Source: Alphaproteobacteria bacterium (lineage in GTDB: Bacteria > Pseudomonadota > Alphaproteobacteria > Puniceispirillales > UBA1172). Taken from it: DNA of 20,201 nt. The stretch covers positions 1 through 20,201 of the forward strand of contig JALRFL010000021.1 of the NCBI GenBank assembly GCA_023259875.1, given 5' to 3'. Under the pieces are notes generated by a model. It saw only the letters and a list, made by a program, of their open reading frames with translations, made no database searches and was not told where the DNA came from. Of the stretch, positions 8,722 through 16,701 are shown piece by piece; position 1 is the stretch's first letter, and each line of letters opens with the position of its first letter. The position numbers and the translations under genes were made by a program.

Positions 8722-10022
8722 TGGCAAGCCATGGGCTGGCGATTACCGCTATCGCTTCTGCCAGTGGCAAGACCCTCATCACACTGGGCTTGCTTGCCGC
8801 GCTCAAAGCCAGAGGCGTTTGTGTCTGTTCAGCAAAATCCGGCCCAGATTATATTGACCCCGGTTTTCATGCCGCCGCCCTTGGTCATGGAGGAATCAAT
8901 CTGGATGGCTTTGCCATGTCGGCGCATCTTATCCGTCATCTTGCCGCCAAACATAAAGGGGACACCCTTATCATTGAGGGGGCTATGGGGGTGGCTGATG
9001 GTGGCAAGGCCAGCACCGCGGCGCTTGCCGCAACCTTGGGCGTGCCTTTGATTCTTATCATGGATGTGCGCGGCCAAGCAGAAACCGCCGCTATCTTGGC
9101 AGGGGGGCTTGATCATATGATCCGCCAAGACCACCACGGCACGGCGTTAGGCGGCGTGATTGTCAACCGGTGCCGGAGTGAACGCCACGCTGACATGATC
9201 CGTGCGGCTATGGCAGAAAAAGATATCCCTGTGCTTGGGGTTATCGCCGATCATGATGACCTGACCATTCCGTCACGCCATTTGGGGTTAGTGCAGGCAA
9301 GTGAGCTTACCCAAACCGGCACCTTGCCTGAGATGATCGAAACCCTCAAAACCCAAATCGAAACCCATATTGATCTGGATCATCTGATGGCTTTAGCGGC
9401 GCCAATTTCACCACCAAGCGGCGCCATGATTGCGGCTATGCCGCCACCAGCACAGCGCATCGCCGTGGCAATGGATCAGGCCTTTGCCTTTTCTTATCGG
9501 CATTTGCTAGATGGCTGGCGCGATCACGGGGCAGAGATATTGCCCTTCTCTCCTCTCGCTGATGAAGCACCAGATCAAGCGGCAGAAATGGTCTATTTGC
9601 CCGGCGGCTATCCAGAGCTTTATCTTCATGAGTTGGCGGCAGGGAAAATATGGCAAGCTGGGCTTCATGAAATGGCGCAACACCGCCGTCCTATCTATGG
9701 GGAATGCGGTGGCTATATGGTGCTCGGTCAAGAAATCATTAACGCGGATGGACAGCGTATTCCCATGACAGGTCTGTTGGATGTGGTGACCAGTTTTGCC
9801 GAAACACGGCTACACTTAGGGTACCGCAAATTAGAATGTTTAGCCAATGTTCCCATACCTCATCAGAGTTATGGTCATGAGTTTCATTACACCACAAGCG
9901 TCCAAGAACATGGACAGCCTTTATTTGCCGCCAGTGATAAGGATGGTAAGCCCATAGGATCGATGGGGGTGGTAGATGGATCGGTCTTTGGATCATACGC
10001 CCATCTTATTGCCGCCGCGTAA
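8721..10022 (+). CDS. cobB: Cobyrinate a,c-diamide synthase
   Basis: The 433-residue protein (CobB/CbiA) uses glutamine and ATP to amidate the a and c carboxylates of (cobalt-)cobyrinate. The N-terminal dethiobiotin-synthetase-like domain has the P-loop ASASGKT (residues 12-18), followed by SAKSGPDYIDPGFH and IIEGAMGV. The C-terminal class I glutaminase-like domain carries the nucleophile Cys329 in YGECGGYMVLG, after YLPGGYPELY near residue 292. GHEFHYT (385-391) and the terminal SYAHLI with His428 complete the expected pattern. It starts within the cobA stop, so the two are co-translated. Given the cobalt-early gene set, the substrate is probably cobyrinate already carrying cobalt, making CbiA an equally good name. 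The end faces cobM across 33 bases. Confidence 0.92.
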   Translation: MASHGLAITAIASASGKTLITLGLLAALKARGVCVCSAKSGPDYIDPGFHAAALGHGGINLDGFAMSAHLIRHLAAKHKGDTLIIEGAMGVADGGKASTAALAATLGVPLILIMDVRGQAETAAILAGGLDHMIRQDHHGTALGGVIVNRCRSERHADMIRAAMAEKDIPVLGVIADHDDLTIPSRHLGLVQASELTQTGTLPEMIETLKTQIETHIDLDHLMALAAPISPPSGAMIAAMPPPAQRIAVAMDQAFAFSYRHLLDGWRDHGAEILPFSPLADEAPDQAAEMVYLPGGYPELYLHELAAGKIWQAGLHEMAQHRRPIYGECGGYMVLGQEIINADGQRIPMTGLLDVVTSFAETRLHLGYRKLECLANVPIPHQSYGHEFHYTTSVQEHGQPLFAASDKDGKPIGSMGVVDGSVFGSYAHLIAAA

Positions 10023-10055
10023 CCCCCTAAACAGCATCATGCCAAATGGACGAGC

Positions 10056-10838
10056 TTAGCCTTCGCGTTCGTCCTGATTGCCGCGTTTCACCCGCAAGAC
10101 ATGAACATGGTCTTTATCATAGAGGGCTGATTCGCGCATCTCACCGACATGATTCAACCCTCTGCCAACAAAGATGAGGGCGGTTCGGGTAATTTTAGCC
10201 GCCATGACTTTTTTACGAATATCGGATAATTGCCCAAAGAGAAATTGTTGATCTGGCCAACCCACACGATAAGCCACAACCACAGGGCAGTCTGATCCAT
10301 AAACAGGCGCCAGCACGCGTTCAATCTCACGCAGGTTTCGCACTGATAAATGAATGGCCAATGTTGCCTTGGTGCGCGCTAGATTTTCTAACTCCTCGCC
10401 TTCTGGCATAGGTGAGGATTTCATCGCTGTCCGCGTCAAGATCAGGGTTTGGGTGACTTCAGGAATGGTTAATTCCATGCCAAGTTCCGCCGCCGCCGCC
10501 GCGTATGCTGGCACGCCAGGGATAATTTTATAGGGGATATCATGGGCTTGAAGCCGTCTGATCTGTTCGGCAATCGCCCCATAAAGCGAGGGATCACCCG
10601 AATGAACCCGTGCCACATCATGACCTTCGGCATGGGCGGCCAACATCAAGGTCATAATATCATCTAGCGTCATTGAGGCGGTATCACGAACCACCTCTGC
10701 CTGACTTTCGGCAACCACCGCTTCAGGCACTAATGATCCTGCATAAAGGCAATACCCACATTGCCGGATCAAATCACGCCCTTTGATAGTGATCAGATCA
10801 GGATCACCCGGCCCGGCACCGATAAAATAAACAGTCAT
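10056..10838 (-). CDS. cobM: (Cobalt-)precorrin-4 C11-methyltransferase
   Basis: This 260-residue tetrapyrrole methylase matches CobM/CbiF, which transfers a methyl from S-adenosylmethionine to C11 of the ring-contracted macrocycle. Visible are IGAGPGDPDLIT (residues 6-17), YAGSLV (32-37), HSGDPSLYGA (79-88), which is the CobM form of the family GDP motif, and PGVPAYAAAAAELG (107-120). The ATG overlaps the stop of the cbiG-cobJ fusion by 4 bases, with a strong GGAGAGG Shine-Dalgarno just upstream. It is the last gene of the long minus-strand cob operon, ending 33 bases from the convergent cobB. Confidence 0.92.
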   Translation of the reverse strand: MTVYFIGAGPGDPDLITIKGRDLIRQCGYCLYAGSLVPEAVVAESQAEVVRDTASMTLDDIMTLMLAAHAEGHDVARVHSGDPSLYGAIAEQIRRLQAHDIPYKIIPGVPAYAAAAAELGMELTIPEVTQTLILTRTAMKSSPMPEGEELENLARTKATLAIHLSVRNLREIERVLAPVYGSDCPVVVAYRVGWPDQQFLFGQLSDIRKKVMAAKITRTALIFVGRGLNHVGEMRESALYDKDHVHVLRVKRGNQDEREG

Positions 10839-12727
10839 GATGCCTCTCCTTTATCTTGATCAATCCTCTTGGCGTAGCCGCGCGGCGTATAGACCATATC
10901 CCCCATCCCAAGATGAAGTTTCCTAGATGCTGATGATCCCACCATGACCACGGTCAACATATCCACCTCATCCACCTCAAGGCTGGCAAGGGTACGAAAA
11001 CGCACCTCTTCTTCGGGTCGTCCGAGATTTGAAGCCAAAACAACTGGCGTATCCGCAGGACGATAACCAAGCAGAATATCTCTGGCCTTAGCCAAGCCAA
11101 CGCGGCGACGACGCGATACCGGATTATAAAAGGCGATTACAAAATCCCCCATCGCCGCCGCCGTAATCCGGTTTTCAATCTGCTCCCACGGGGTTAGCAA
11201 ATCTGACAAAGAAATGGTGCAAAAATCATGACCTAGTAAAGCCCCTGAACGGGCGGCGGCGGCCTGAAGCGCGGATACCCCAGGGGCAGAGACCACCTCA
11301 ACCCGGCGAGCGGCGGCACTCACCCCGCCATGGTCTTTGTCCCTGTCCAGCAATTCAAAGACCAGCGCACCCATCGCGTATATTCCGGCATCACCAGAAC
11401 ATATGATCGCGATGGATCTGCCTTTAGCCGCTTCCTCAAGGGCATAACGGCAACGCGCTTCTTCTTCGCCAAGGGCATAATCTGCACGCGGCTTATCTGC
11501 GGCGATACCGCCAAGCAAGTCGATATAAAGATGATATCCTACCAGCTCATCGGCGGCGCGGATCATAGCTGTGGCTTCAGGTGTTCGCCACGCGGATTGC
11601 CCGGGGCCAATGCCAACTAGCATCACACGGCCACGCGGCAGGCTTCCTGCCCCTAGGTCTTTGGCATCAGGGGTAACCGCTAACGCGGCGGTGGCATGGT
11701 CAGATTTCCGTTTCGGGCCTAGCATCCTTGCAGACGCCCCTGCCGCCGCCAATGCCGAGGCCTCAGCAACGCTATGGGTGCCAATTTCTTCAAACACTAC
11801 CGATGAGGGGTGCTCCACACGCGGTGTTTCTGCCTCAAGCCGAGAGGCAGGATAAAACCAAACCGGACGATCAAGCCACGCGGCTAATCCGATCACCGCA
11901 GGTTCATCCGATTTCAGATCAACACTAAACACAGCGTTGATGATCCTTGGGCTAAGGTCATGATCTATCAGCAAATCATCCACCAAGGTCTTTAATTCCT
12001 CAACCGGACAGTCACGCGATGCCCCTACCCCAAGACAGGCCACACGCGGATAATAAACCAGTTGATGGGTTGTGGGCTCTTGCGGCCGCAAAGTTAATCG
12101 TAAGGTGATATCCGCGGCCTCATCATACTGTGCTGATAAGGGCTTTAACCAGTCTTGCCATTGCTGGGCTAAGGCAGACAATGCGTCTGGCAATTCTGCA
12201 ATCAGCCGCACCCTTGCCCCATCATTCAAGGCCGCCATGACACCGCGTGCGTCATCAGGCGCTTCTAAAACAAAAGGAGCAGGCGGTTCATCCAAACTCA
12301 CCCCAAGGCGCAAATCCCCTGCGGTAGATATCGCCGCCACGCCGCCAGTCATATTTGCCAGATCACGAGCCAGAGAATTAGCCCCATGATGCCCTCCAAG
12401 CAAGGGAATGACAGCACTGCCATCATCAGATATTGCCAGAACAGGCGGCTCTTGCCATTTATCCCCTAACAGCCCAGAAAGCGACCGCATGATAATACCT
12501 GCCGAACAGATGCCAATGATCGGGCGACGAGCGATAAAAAGGTCTTGAAAATATGCAATGGTCTGATCAAAAACCGCGTCAGGGTTCTGATCTGTTTCCG
12601 CTTGGTCTTGCGCAAAGCTGTCTTTACGGGCGTGCCATTCACAGCCATTTTTTTCGGCAATTTTGCGCGCTAACGCCGCCCCATGACGGCTTAAGGTAAC
12701 GATCACGGGGCGTCCTAATTGATCCAT
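10835..12727 (-). CDS. cbiG-cobJ: Fusion of cobalt-precorrin-5A hydrolase (CbiG) and precorrin-3B C17-methyltransferase (CobJ/CbiH)
   Basis: The 630-residue protein joins two pathway enzymes. Residues 1 to about 220 are CbiG N-terminal and central parts, with GICSAGIIMRSL (72-83) and the signature PLLGGHHGANSLA (108-120). Residues about 226-346 are the CbiG C-terminal/CobE-like domain (ACLGVGASRDCP, then FEEIGTHSVAEASALAA). From about residue 366 to 620 is a tetrapyrrole methylase of the CobJ/CbiH type: LVGIGPGQ (370-377), CSGDAGIYAMG (443-453), APGVSALQAAAARSGA (481-496) and IAFYNPVSRRR. CbiH contracts the ring while methylating C17; CbiG then opens the resulting lactone. The fusion therefore covers adjacent chemistry (after C11 methylation by CobM). 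The ATG overlaps the cobI stop by 13 bases and is preceded by AAAGGAAG. An Ala/Gly/Lys-rich linker lies near residues 328-365. Confidence 0.92.
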   Translation of the reverse strand: MDQLGRPVIVTLSRHGAALARKIAEKNGCEWHARKDSFAQDQAETDQNPDAVFDQTIAYFQDLFIARRPIIGICSAGIIMRSLSGLLGDKWQEPPVLAISDDGSAVIPLLGGHHGANSLARDLANMTGGVAAISTAGDLRLGVSLDEPPAPFVLEAPDDARGVMAALNDGARVRLIAELPDALSALAQQWQDWLKPLSAQYDEAADITLRLTLRPQEPTTHQLVYYPRVACLGVGASRDCPVEELKTLVDDLLIDHDLSPRIINAVFSVDLKSDEPAVIGLAAWLDRPVWFYPASRLEAETPRVEHPSSVVFEEIGTHSVAEASALAAAGASARMLGPKRKSDHATAALAVTPDAKDLGAGSLPRGRVMLVGIGPGQSAWRTPEATAMIRAADELVGYHLYIDLLGGIAADKPRADYALGEEEARCRYALEEAAKGRSIAIICSGDAGIYAMGALVFELLDRDKDHGGVSAAARRVEVVSAPGVSALQAAAARSGALLGHDFCTISLSDLLTPWEQIENRITAAAMGDFVIAFYNPVSRRRRVGLAKARDILLGYRPADTPVVLASNLGRPEEEVRFRTLASLEVDEVDMLTVVMVGSSASRKLHLGMGDMVYTPRGYAKRIDQDKGEAS

Positions 12728-13428
12728 GGGTCGCTTCCTTTATAGATCAGAATCATAGAAAAATAGGGCGCATCATCCGGCGCATCGGCCAGTGGCATGA
12801 CCTTTTGATGCGGCAAGCTAGCATGGCTGATATAGATCGCCTGATCCATCAGACCTAGCCGCCGGATCAACCCCTGCATTCGGTCAAGATGGCGGCCAAG
12901 TTTAATGATCGCCACAGCCTCAGCCCCATGGATTGCCGCCTCAAGTTTATCATCACTAAGAGGCGCCGCGAGAACCGTCAAAATATCTGAACGCGCGGCT
13001 AAGGGGCGCAACGCGGCAGAGGCAGAAGCCACCAATGAAGACACCCCTGGAATCATTTCCACCGCCACATCATCCCGAAGCCGCGCCAACAGATACATGA
13101 ATGAGCCATAAAAAAGCGGATCACCTTCACATAGTACTGCCACATCTTGCCCTTTCTTCAGATGGGCTAAAATCTGATCGGCGGCGTCATCATAAATCGC
13201 CTGTGCTGGTGCACGACCAGAAATCATGGGAATGACAATAGGCAATTCAATCGCATCCTCAGAGATCGCATCAGCCATAATCTGACGCGAAAAGCTATGG
13301 CCATGATCAGGCGCAGGATAAGCGACAACATCAGCCTCACTGACCACACGCCAGGCTTTACGGGTGACCAGCTCAGGATCACCGGGGCCAGTGCCAACAC
13401 CGAATAATCTGCCCATTGTCTTAGCCAC
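12715..13428 (-). CDS. cobI: (Cobalt-)precorrin-2 C20-methyltransferase
   Basis: The 237-residue tetrapyrrole methylase matches CobI/CbiL, which methylates C20 of (cobalt-)precorrin-2, the first methylation committed to corrins. Motifs are FGVGTGPGDPELVTRKA (residues 9-25), CEGDPLFYGSFMYL (100-113) and MIPGVSS (125-131), with the long middle helix region normal for the family. I take the GTG at 13428 as start because GGAG lies 7 bases before it; the next in-frame ATG (13416, residue 5) has no such site. The start overlaps the cobL stop by 8 bases and the end overlaps the next gene by 13. Confidence 0.91.
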   Translation of the reverse strand: MAKTMGRLFGVGTGPGDPELVTRKAWRVVSEADVVAYPAPDHGHSFSRQIMADAISEDAIELPIVIPMISGRAPAQAIYDDAADQILAHLKKGQDVAVLCEGDPLFYGSFMYLLARLRDDVAVEMIPGVSSLVASASAALRPLAARSDILTVLAAPLSDDKLEAAIHGAEAVAIIKLGRHLDRMQGLIRRLGLMDQAIYISHASLPHQKVMPLADAPDDAPYFSMILIYKGSDPWIN

Positions 13429-14641
13429 TTTTCGTCTCCTTGATCCAGACCCATTGGGTCACAGGCATGGCGCTACGCCACCCATGATAAGGCCCAACCT
13501 GGTCAGCATGGCTAATCGCAAGACGCACCAACCGCCCCCCGTGAGCTTGCCGCATGGCCAAAAGCACAGCTTCGCTTTCTAGGGTCACCGCGTTGACCAC
13601 CAACCGCCCAGATAGGCGAAGACGCGCCATCACCTTTTCCACCAGCGCCGCGCTCAAACCGCCACCAATAAAGACGGCATCCGGATCATTCAATCCATCC
13701 AGAGCCATCATATTTTCACTGCATACCCCTTGCCATTCGGGTGTGCCTAGGCGCTTTGCGTTTGCCGCCGCTACCGCCAACCGATCTTTCCGGCTATCCA
13801 CCCCCACGGCACGGGCAAAGGCCGCCGCCCTTATCCATTCAATGCCAACCGCCCCAGAGCCACAGCCCAAATCCCATAACAACTGGCCTGCCACAGGTTG
13901 AAGTCGGGCTAAGGTAATGGCGCGAATATCTGATTTTGTCAGTTTGCCATCATGATCATAAGCGTCATCCGGCAACCCCGGTAGAGCCGATAGATACCCG
14001 GCAATGTGATCAGGGCAGGTTACAGCGAGAACATGAAAATCCGCAATCTCAGGCGGCTGATTTACCCATGTTTTGGCGTCACCATCAACACGCGCCTCCG
14101 CCGCTCCGCCAATATGGGCAATCGCGGTCATAGCCGCCGAGCCTAGCCCCATATCCATCAGGTGATCAGCAACCTGTTTCGGGGTGGCCGCACTATCCGC
14201 AAGAATCAGCAGTCTCGCCCCCGGGGCAACGGCGCGGCGGATCATTTCAACTGGCCGGCCATGAAGCGTTAAGGTCACCACCTTTGCCATAGGCCATCCC
14301 ATGCGACTAGCGGCCATTTGGAACCCTGACGGGGCTGGCTCTATTCTCATTTCATCAATGGGGAAACGGGAAACGATACTGCTTCCAGCGCCATACCATA
14401 GCGGATCACCTGTTGCTAGGATCACCGTTGGCTCACCACGCCATTGTTCTAATTTTTCATAAATGTCACGAAAAGGGCTTGGCCAAACCTCAACACCATC
14501 ATGGACGCCCATCTGATCCAACGCATCACGCCACCGTTCCGCGGTGATGATATGCTTTGCTGCCTTCAGCCGTTTTCTTTGGTCGTCGGTTAACCCCGTT
14601 AAGCCCGTCTCATCAACCCCCATGATTTGAAGCCAGATCAT
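13421..14641 (-). CDS. cobL: Precorrin-6Y C5,15-methyltransferase (decarboxylating), CbiE-CbiT type
   Basis: This 406-residue two-domain enzyme is CobL (CbiET). The N-terminal CbiE-type tetrapyrrole methylase (about 1-215) has the ATGDPLWYGAGS motif at 76-87. The C-terminal CbiT-type Rossmann methyltransferase (about 225-406) has the S-adenosylmethionine loop WDLGCGSGAVGIEW (256-269) and AVFIGGG. Together they methylate C5 and C15 and decarboxylate the acetate side chain at C12, forming precorrin-8 or its cobalt form. The start overlaps the cobH stop by 4 bases (ATGA), with GGAGG about 5 bases upstream. The same CbiE-CbiT fusion occurs in Pseudomonas-type CobL, so the fusion itself is not unusual. 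Confidence 0.93.
   Translation of the reverse strand: MIWLQIMGVDETGLTGLTDDQRKRLKAAKHIITAERWRDALDQMGVHDGVEVWPSPFRDIYEKLEQWRGEPTVILATGDPLWYGAGSSIVSRFPIDEMRIEPAPSGFQMAASRMGWPMAKVVTLTLHGRPVEMIRRAVAPGARLLILADSAATPKQVADHLMDMGLGSAAMTAIAHIGGAAEARVDGDAKTWVNQPPEIADFHVLAVTCPDHIAGYLSALPGLPDDAYDHDGKLTKSDIRAITLARLQPVAGQLLWDLGCGSGAVGIEWIRAAAFARAVGVDSRKDRLAVAAANAKRLGTPEWQGVCSENMMALDGLNDPDAVFIGGGLSAALVEKVMARLRLSGRLVVNAVTLESEAVLLAMRQAHGGRLVRLAISHADQVGPYHGWRSAMPVTQWVWIKETKSG
13436..13439 (-). promoter_or_regulatory. Ribosome binding site deciding the GTG start of cobI
   Basis: GGAG on the minus strand, 7 bases upstream of the GTG at 13428. It lies within the 3' end of cobL and supports GTG over the ATG four codons later. 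Confidence 0.6.
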
Positions 14642-15288
14642 GACGCCTCCCCTTTGGCAATCATCGCCAGCGCATTCACTGCCGCCGCCGCCATGGCTGA
14701 TCCGCCACGACGACCCTTTAGGGTAATAAACTCAACACCAAGATCAGCCTGAATCAGCGCATCTTTCGATTCAGCCGCACCAACAAATCCAACCGGAAAC
14801 CCAAGAACAGCCGCAGGTATGGGCCAGCCGTTATGTAAGCCCTCCAGCAGATGAAATAAGGCCGTTGGCGCATTACCAAATACCGCTATTGCCCCGTCAA
14901 GATGCGGCAACCAATGGTTCACTGCCGCCGCCGAGCGTGTGGTTGCTAATGCCGCCGCCTCATCGCGAATTGTGCTGTTATTTAAAGTCACCACCACCGG
15001 ATTATCCGCTGGCAGAAAGCTTTGGGTAATACCTGATGCGACCATCTGACAATCACAAAGGATCGGCGCCCCCTTCCGCAAGGCGTCAACCGCGCGCGAA
15101 ACGATATGATCACTCCAGACCAGATCATCCATCACATCAGGCATGGCTGAGGCGTGGATGATACGCCCTGCCAATTGGGCAAGCCCCGATTCCATCGCTT
15201 TTAGTTCTGGCACCGACTCACGCACACGCGCGAATGACAGCGCGTATATCGCCGCCGGGTCCTTGAGGTAATCGTAAGCTGGAGGCAT
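14638..15288 (-). CDS. cobH: (Cobalt-)precorrin-8X methylmutase
   Basis: The 216-residue protein is CobH/CbiC, which moves the methyl group from C11 to C12 to give hydrogenobyrinate or cobyrinate. The catalytic histidine is His45 in GRIIHASAMPD, matching His43 of the Pseudomonas enzyme. Further family segments are LCDCQMVASGIT, VFGNAPTALFHLLE, GFPVGFVGAAESK and LKGRRGGSAMAAAAVNAL near the C-terminus. The gene starts 5 bases after the cbiX stop with a weak Shine-Dalgarno and is the second step from last in the ring-building set. Length and motif order are normal. Confidence 0.93.
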   Translation of the reverse strand: MPPAYDYLKDPAAIYALSFARVRESVPELKAMESGLAQLAGRIIHASAMPDVMDDLVWSDHIVSRAVDALRKGAPILCDCQMVASGITQSFLPADNPVVVTLNNSTIRDEAAALATTRSAAAVNHWLPHLDGAIAVFGNAPTALFHLLEGLHNGWPIPAAVLGFPVGFVGAAESKDALIQADLGVEFITLKGRRGGSAMAAAAVNALAMIAKGEAS

Positions 15289-15293
15289 CCGCG

Positions 15294-16415
15294 CTAATCT
15301 TTACGCCTGTTAAGCACAGAGCGAGGCCCCAAGGGGTGATCCGCCTGTGGATAAGGATGATGATGGTGACCGTGGTCATGATCATGATGGTGGTCGTGGT
15401 GATGGTCGTGGTCATGATCATGATGGTGGTGGTGATGATCATGATCTGCCACCAAACGGCATTCGCCCGTACAAAAGGTGGTGCAAAGCGTACAATCTTC
15501 GACATTACTGCCGGGGGCAGATACCCCCTTGCCTTCCACATGGTGATGGTGGCTTTCCTGTGGCAGTCCTACTTCTTCCTCAAAACCCAACACGGCTGAA
15601 CGATATTTGCACATCGAACAATTCATATTGTTAGACCCGTTGAGGATTTCATGCACCCTTTCGACAAAGGTCTCTATCACTTGATCATGGTCGTTGAGAT
15701 ATCCGGCTTTAACAAAAGCGATGTCCTGATGCCGTGCCGCCACCTCATCCGTGAAACCATAGATGCGGTCAATCAGGATGCCTGAAAAGAGAAAATAAGG
15801 GAACACAACGACCCGCTTGAAGCCTAGCTTGGTCACCTTTTCCAAACACGGTTCAACCAACGGGAAAGTCACACCAGAAAACCCAACTTCACACCAACCA
15901 AGCCCTAGGCTTTCGACCAGCATCCGTGCCACTTTGGCGACATTCGAATTGGCGTCAGGGTCTGATGACCCTCGGCCAATGACCACCAGACAGGTGTCGT
16001 GGCGTGCCACCTCACCATCGGTTTTATCAGCCGCATCAAGAGCCTCGCTGACCCGATCCCCTGCGGCTTTCAGCATCTTAAGATCAATGGCTAATTCGCG
16101 GCCATATTGAATCGTGATATCATGCTGGGCAGCATAGGTGTTCAACACAGACGGAATATCATTCTTGGCATGGCCAGCAGCAAACAGCATCCCCGGCACC
16201 GCGAGAACATGATTAACCCCTTGTTCACGCAATTTATCAAGGCCGGTTTTGATAACCGGCGTGGCAAACTCCAGATAGCCATATTCAACTGGCCAATCTG
16301 GAAAATAAGCCGGCAGTTTTTCTGACAAAACGGCAAACTCTTTTACCGCTGATGCGGATCTGCTGCCATGACCACAAATCATAACACCATATTTCGGTTG
16401 CGCTTGACCTGACAT
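15294..16415 (-). CDS. cbiX: Sirohydrochlorin cobaltochelatase, long form with Cys motifs and His-rich tail
   Basis: The protein (373 residues from the ATG at 16415) inserts cobalt into sirohydrochlorin/precorrin-2-derived rings, the defining step of the cobalt-early pathway. Two CbiX repeats are visible. The first has CGHGSR with His16 and PGMLFAAGHAKNDIP with His82, the expected catalytic pair. The second repeat is degenerate (VIGRGSSDP, with Arg in place of His). After about residue 260 comes MNCSMC (Cys266, Cys269), the position of the MxCxxC iron-sulfur motif of Bacillus-type long CbiX. Then follow HHHH (289-292), a CX2CX3CX3C cluster (Cys308, 311, 315, 319) and a His/Asp tract (324-353). 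GAGAGG 6 bases before the ATG at 16415 decides the start; the open frame extends further upstream but overlaps the previous gene. Confidence 0.92.
   Translation of the reverse strand: MSGQAQPKYGVMICGHGSRSASAVKEFAVLSEKLPAYFPDWPVEYGYLEFATPVIKTGLDKLREQGVNHVLAVPGMLFAAGHAKNDIPSVLNTYAAQHDITIQYGRELAIDLKMLKAAGDRVSEALDAADKTDGEVARHDTCLVVIGRGSSDPDANSNVAKVARMLVESLGLGWCEVGFSGVTFPLVEPCLEKVTKLGFKRVVVFPYFLFSGILIDRIYGFTDEVAARHQDIAFVKAGYLNDHDQVIETFVERVHEILNGSNNMNCSMCKYRSAVLGFEEEVGLPQESHHHHVEGKGVSAPGSNVEDCTLCTTFCTGECRLVADHDHHHHHHDHDHDHHHDHHHDHDHGHHHHPYPQADHPLGPRSVLNRRKD
15357..15446 (-). repeat. Low-complexity CAT/CAC/GAT codon tract encoding the CbiX His-Asp segment
   Basis: Thirty consecutive codons encode 21 His, 8 Asp and 1 Gly. 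The DNA is an imperfect trinucleotide run with mixed synonymous codons (CAT/CAC, GAT/GAC). This argues for selection on the protein rather than simple slippage, though length variation between strains would be expected. The likely role is cobalt binding or storage (inference from His-rich metal-handling proteins). Confidence 0.85.
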
Positions 16416-16421
16416 GGGAAA

Positions 16422-16427
16422 CCTCTC
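16422..16427 (-). promoter_or_regulatory. Ribosome binding site deciding the cbiX start
   Basis: GAGAGG on the minus strand, 6 bases before the ATG at 16415, in the 25-base gap after the small upstream gene. Confidence 0.65.
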
Positions 16428-16440
16428 AAAAAAAATAAAA

Positions 16441-16701
16441 CTAGGCGGGAACTTCGCTATCTTCGGCATCATCCGTGGCATCTGAGCTAGAATCGGCATC
16501 ATCATCTGATGTTTGCTTACCGTCTTTCAACACCCCCCAAAGCATGGCGCCAGCGCCAGCCGCCGCCAATCCTGCTAGACCAATCCAATGGCTATGACCG
16601 GCCAAATCACCAAAATGCCCCAAATGGGCACGCGCCAGATCAGGGAAAAGAACCATCCCTGCTGTCGCCGTGATCAGAACCGTTTTAGAATTTTGCAACA
16701 T
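16441..16701 (-). CDS. Small exported, membrane-anchored His-rich protein (DUF6732-like)
   Basis: Taking the ATG at 16701 gives 86 residues. Residues 1-25 look like a signal peptide: a Lys, a hydrophobic core around VLITATAGMVLF, and an Ala-X-Ala site ending LARA, so cleavage would leave His26 as the new N-terminus. A histidine cluster follows, with His26, His29, His36 and His38 in HLGHFGDLAGHSHW. Next is a hydrophobic helix (about 40-57) and an acidic, Asp/Ser-rich tail (60-86). The pattern resembles the small uncharacterised family I know as DUF6732, which I recall near cobalt/B12 genes in Rhodobacterales (from memory, not searched). A role in cobalt capture at the cytoplasmic membrane, feeding CbiX 25 bases downstream, is inference. 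The start is set by AAGGA 8 bases upstream; a longer reading from 16734 would lose the clean signal peptide. Confidence 0.7.
   Translation of the reverse strand: MLQNSKTVLITATAGMVLFPDLARAHLGHFGDLAGHSHWIGLAGLAAAGAGAMLWGVLKDGKQTSDDDADSSSDATDDAEDSEVPA

Noticed and set aside
10048..10074. Inverted repeat GGACGA ... TCGTCC at the cobB/cobM convergence, as a terminator
   Set aside because: The stem is only 6 bases with a 15-base loop, lies partly in the cobM coding end and has no T-run on either strand.
15336..15634. Plus-strand ORFs across the CbiX tail, rich in Met and Val or Asp and Gly
   Set aside because: They are the antisense reading of the His/Asp codon tract of cbiX; the repeats make long open frames by chance and they lack family motifs or ribosome sites.
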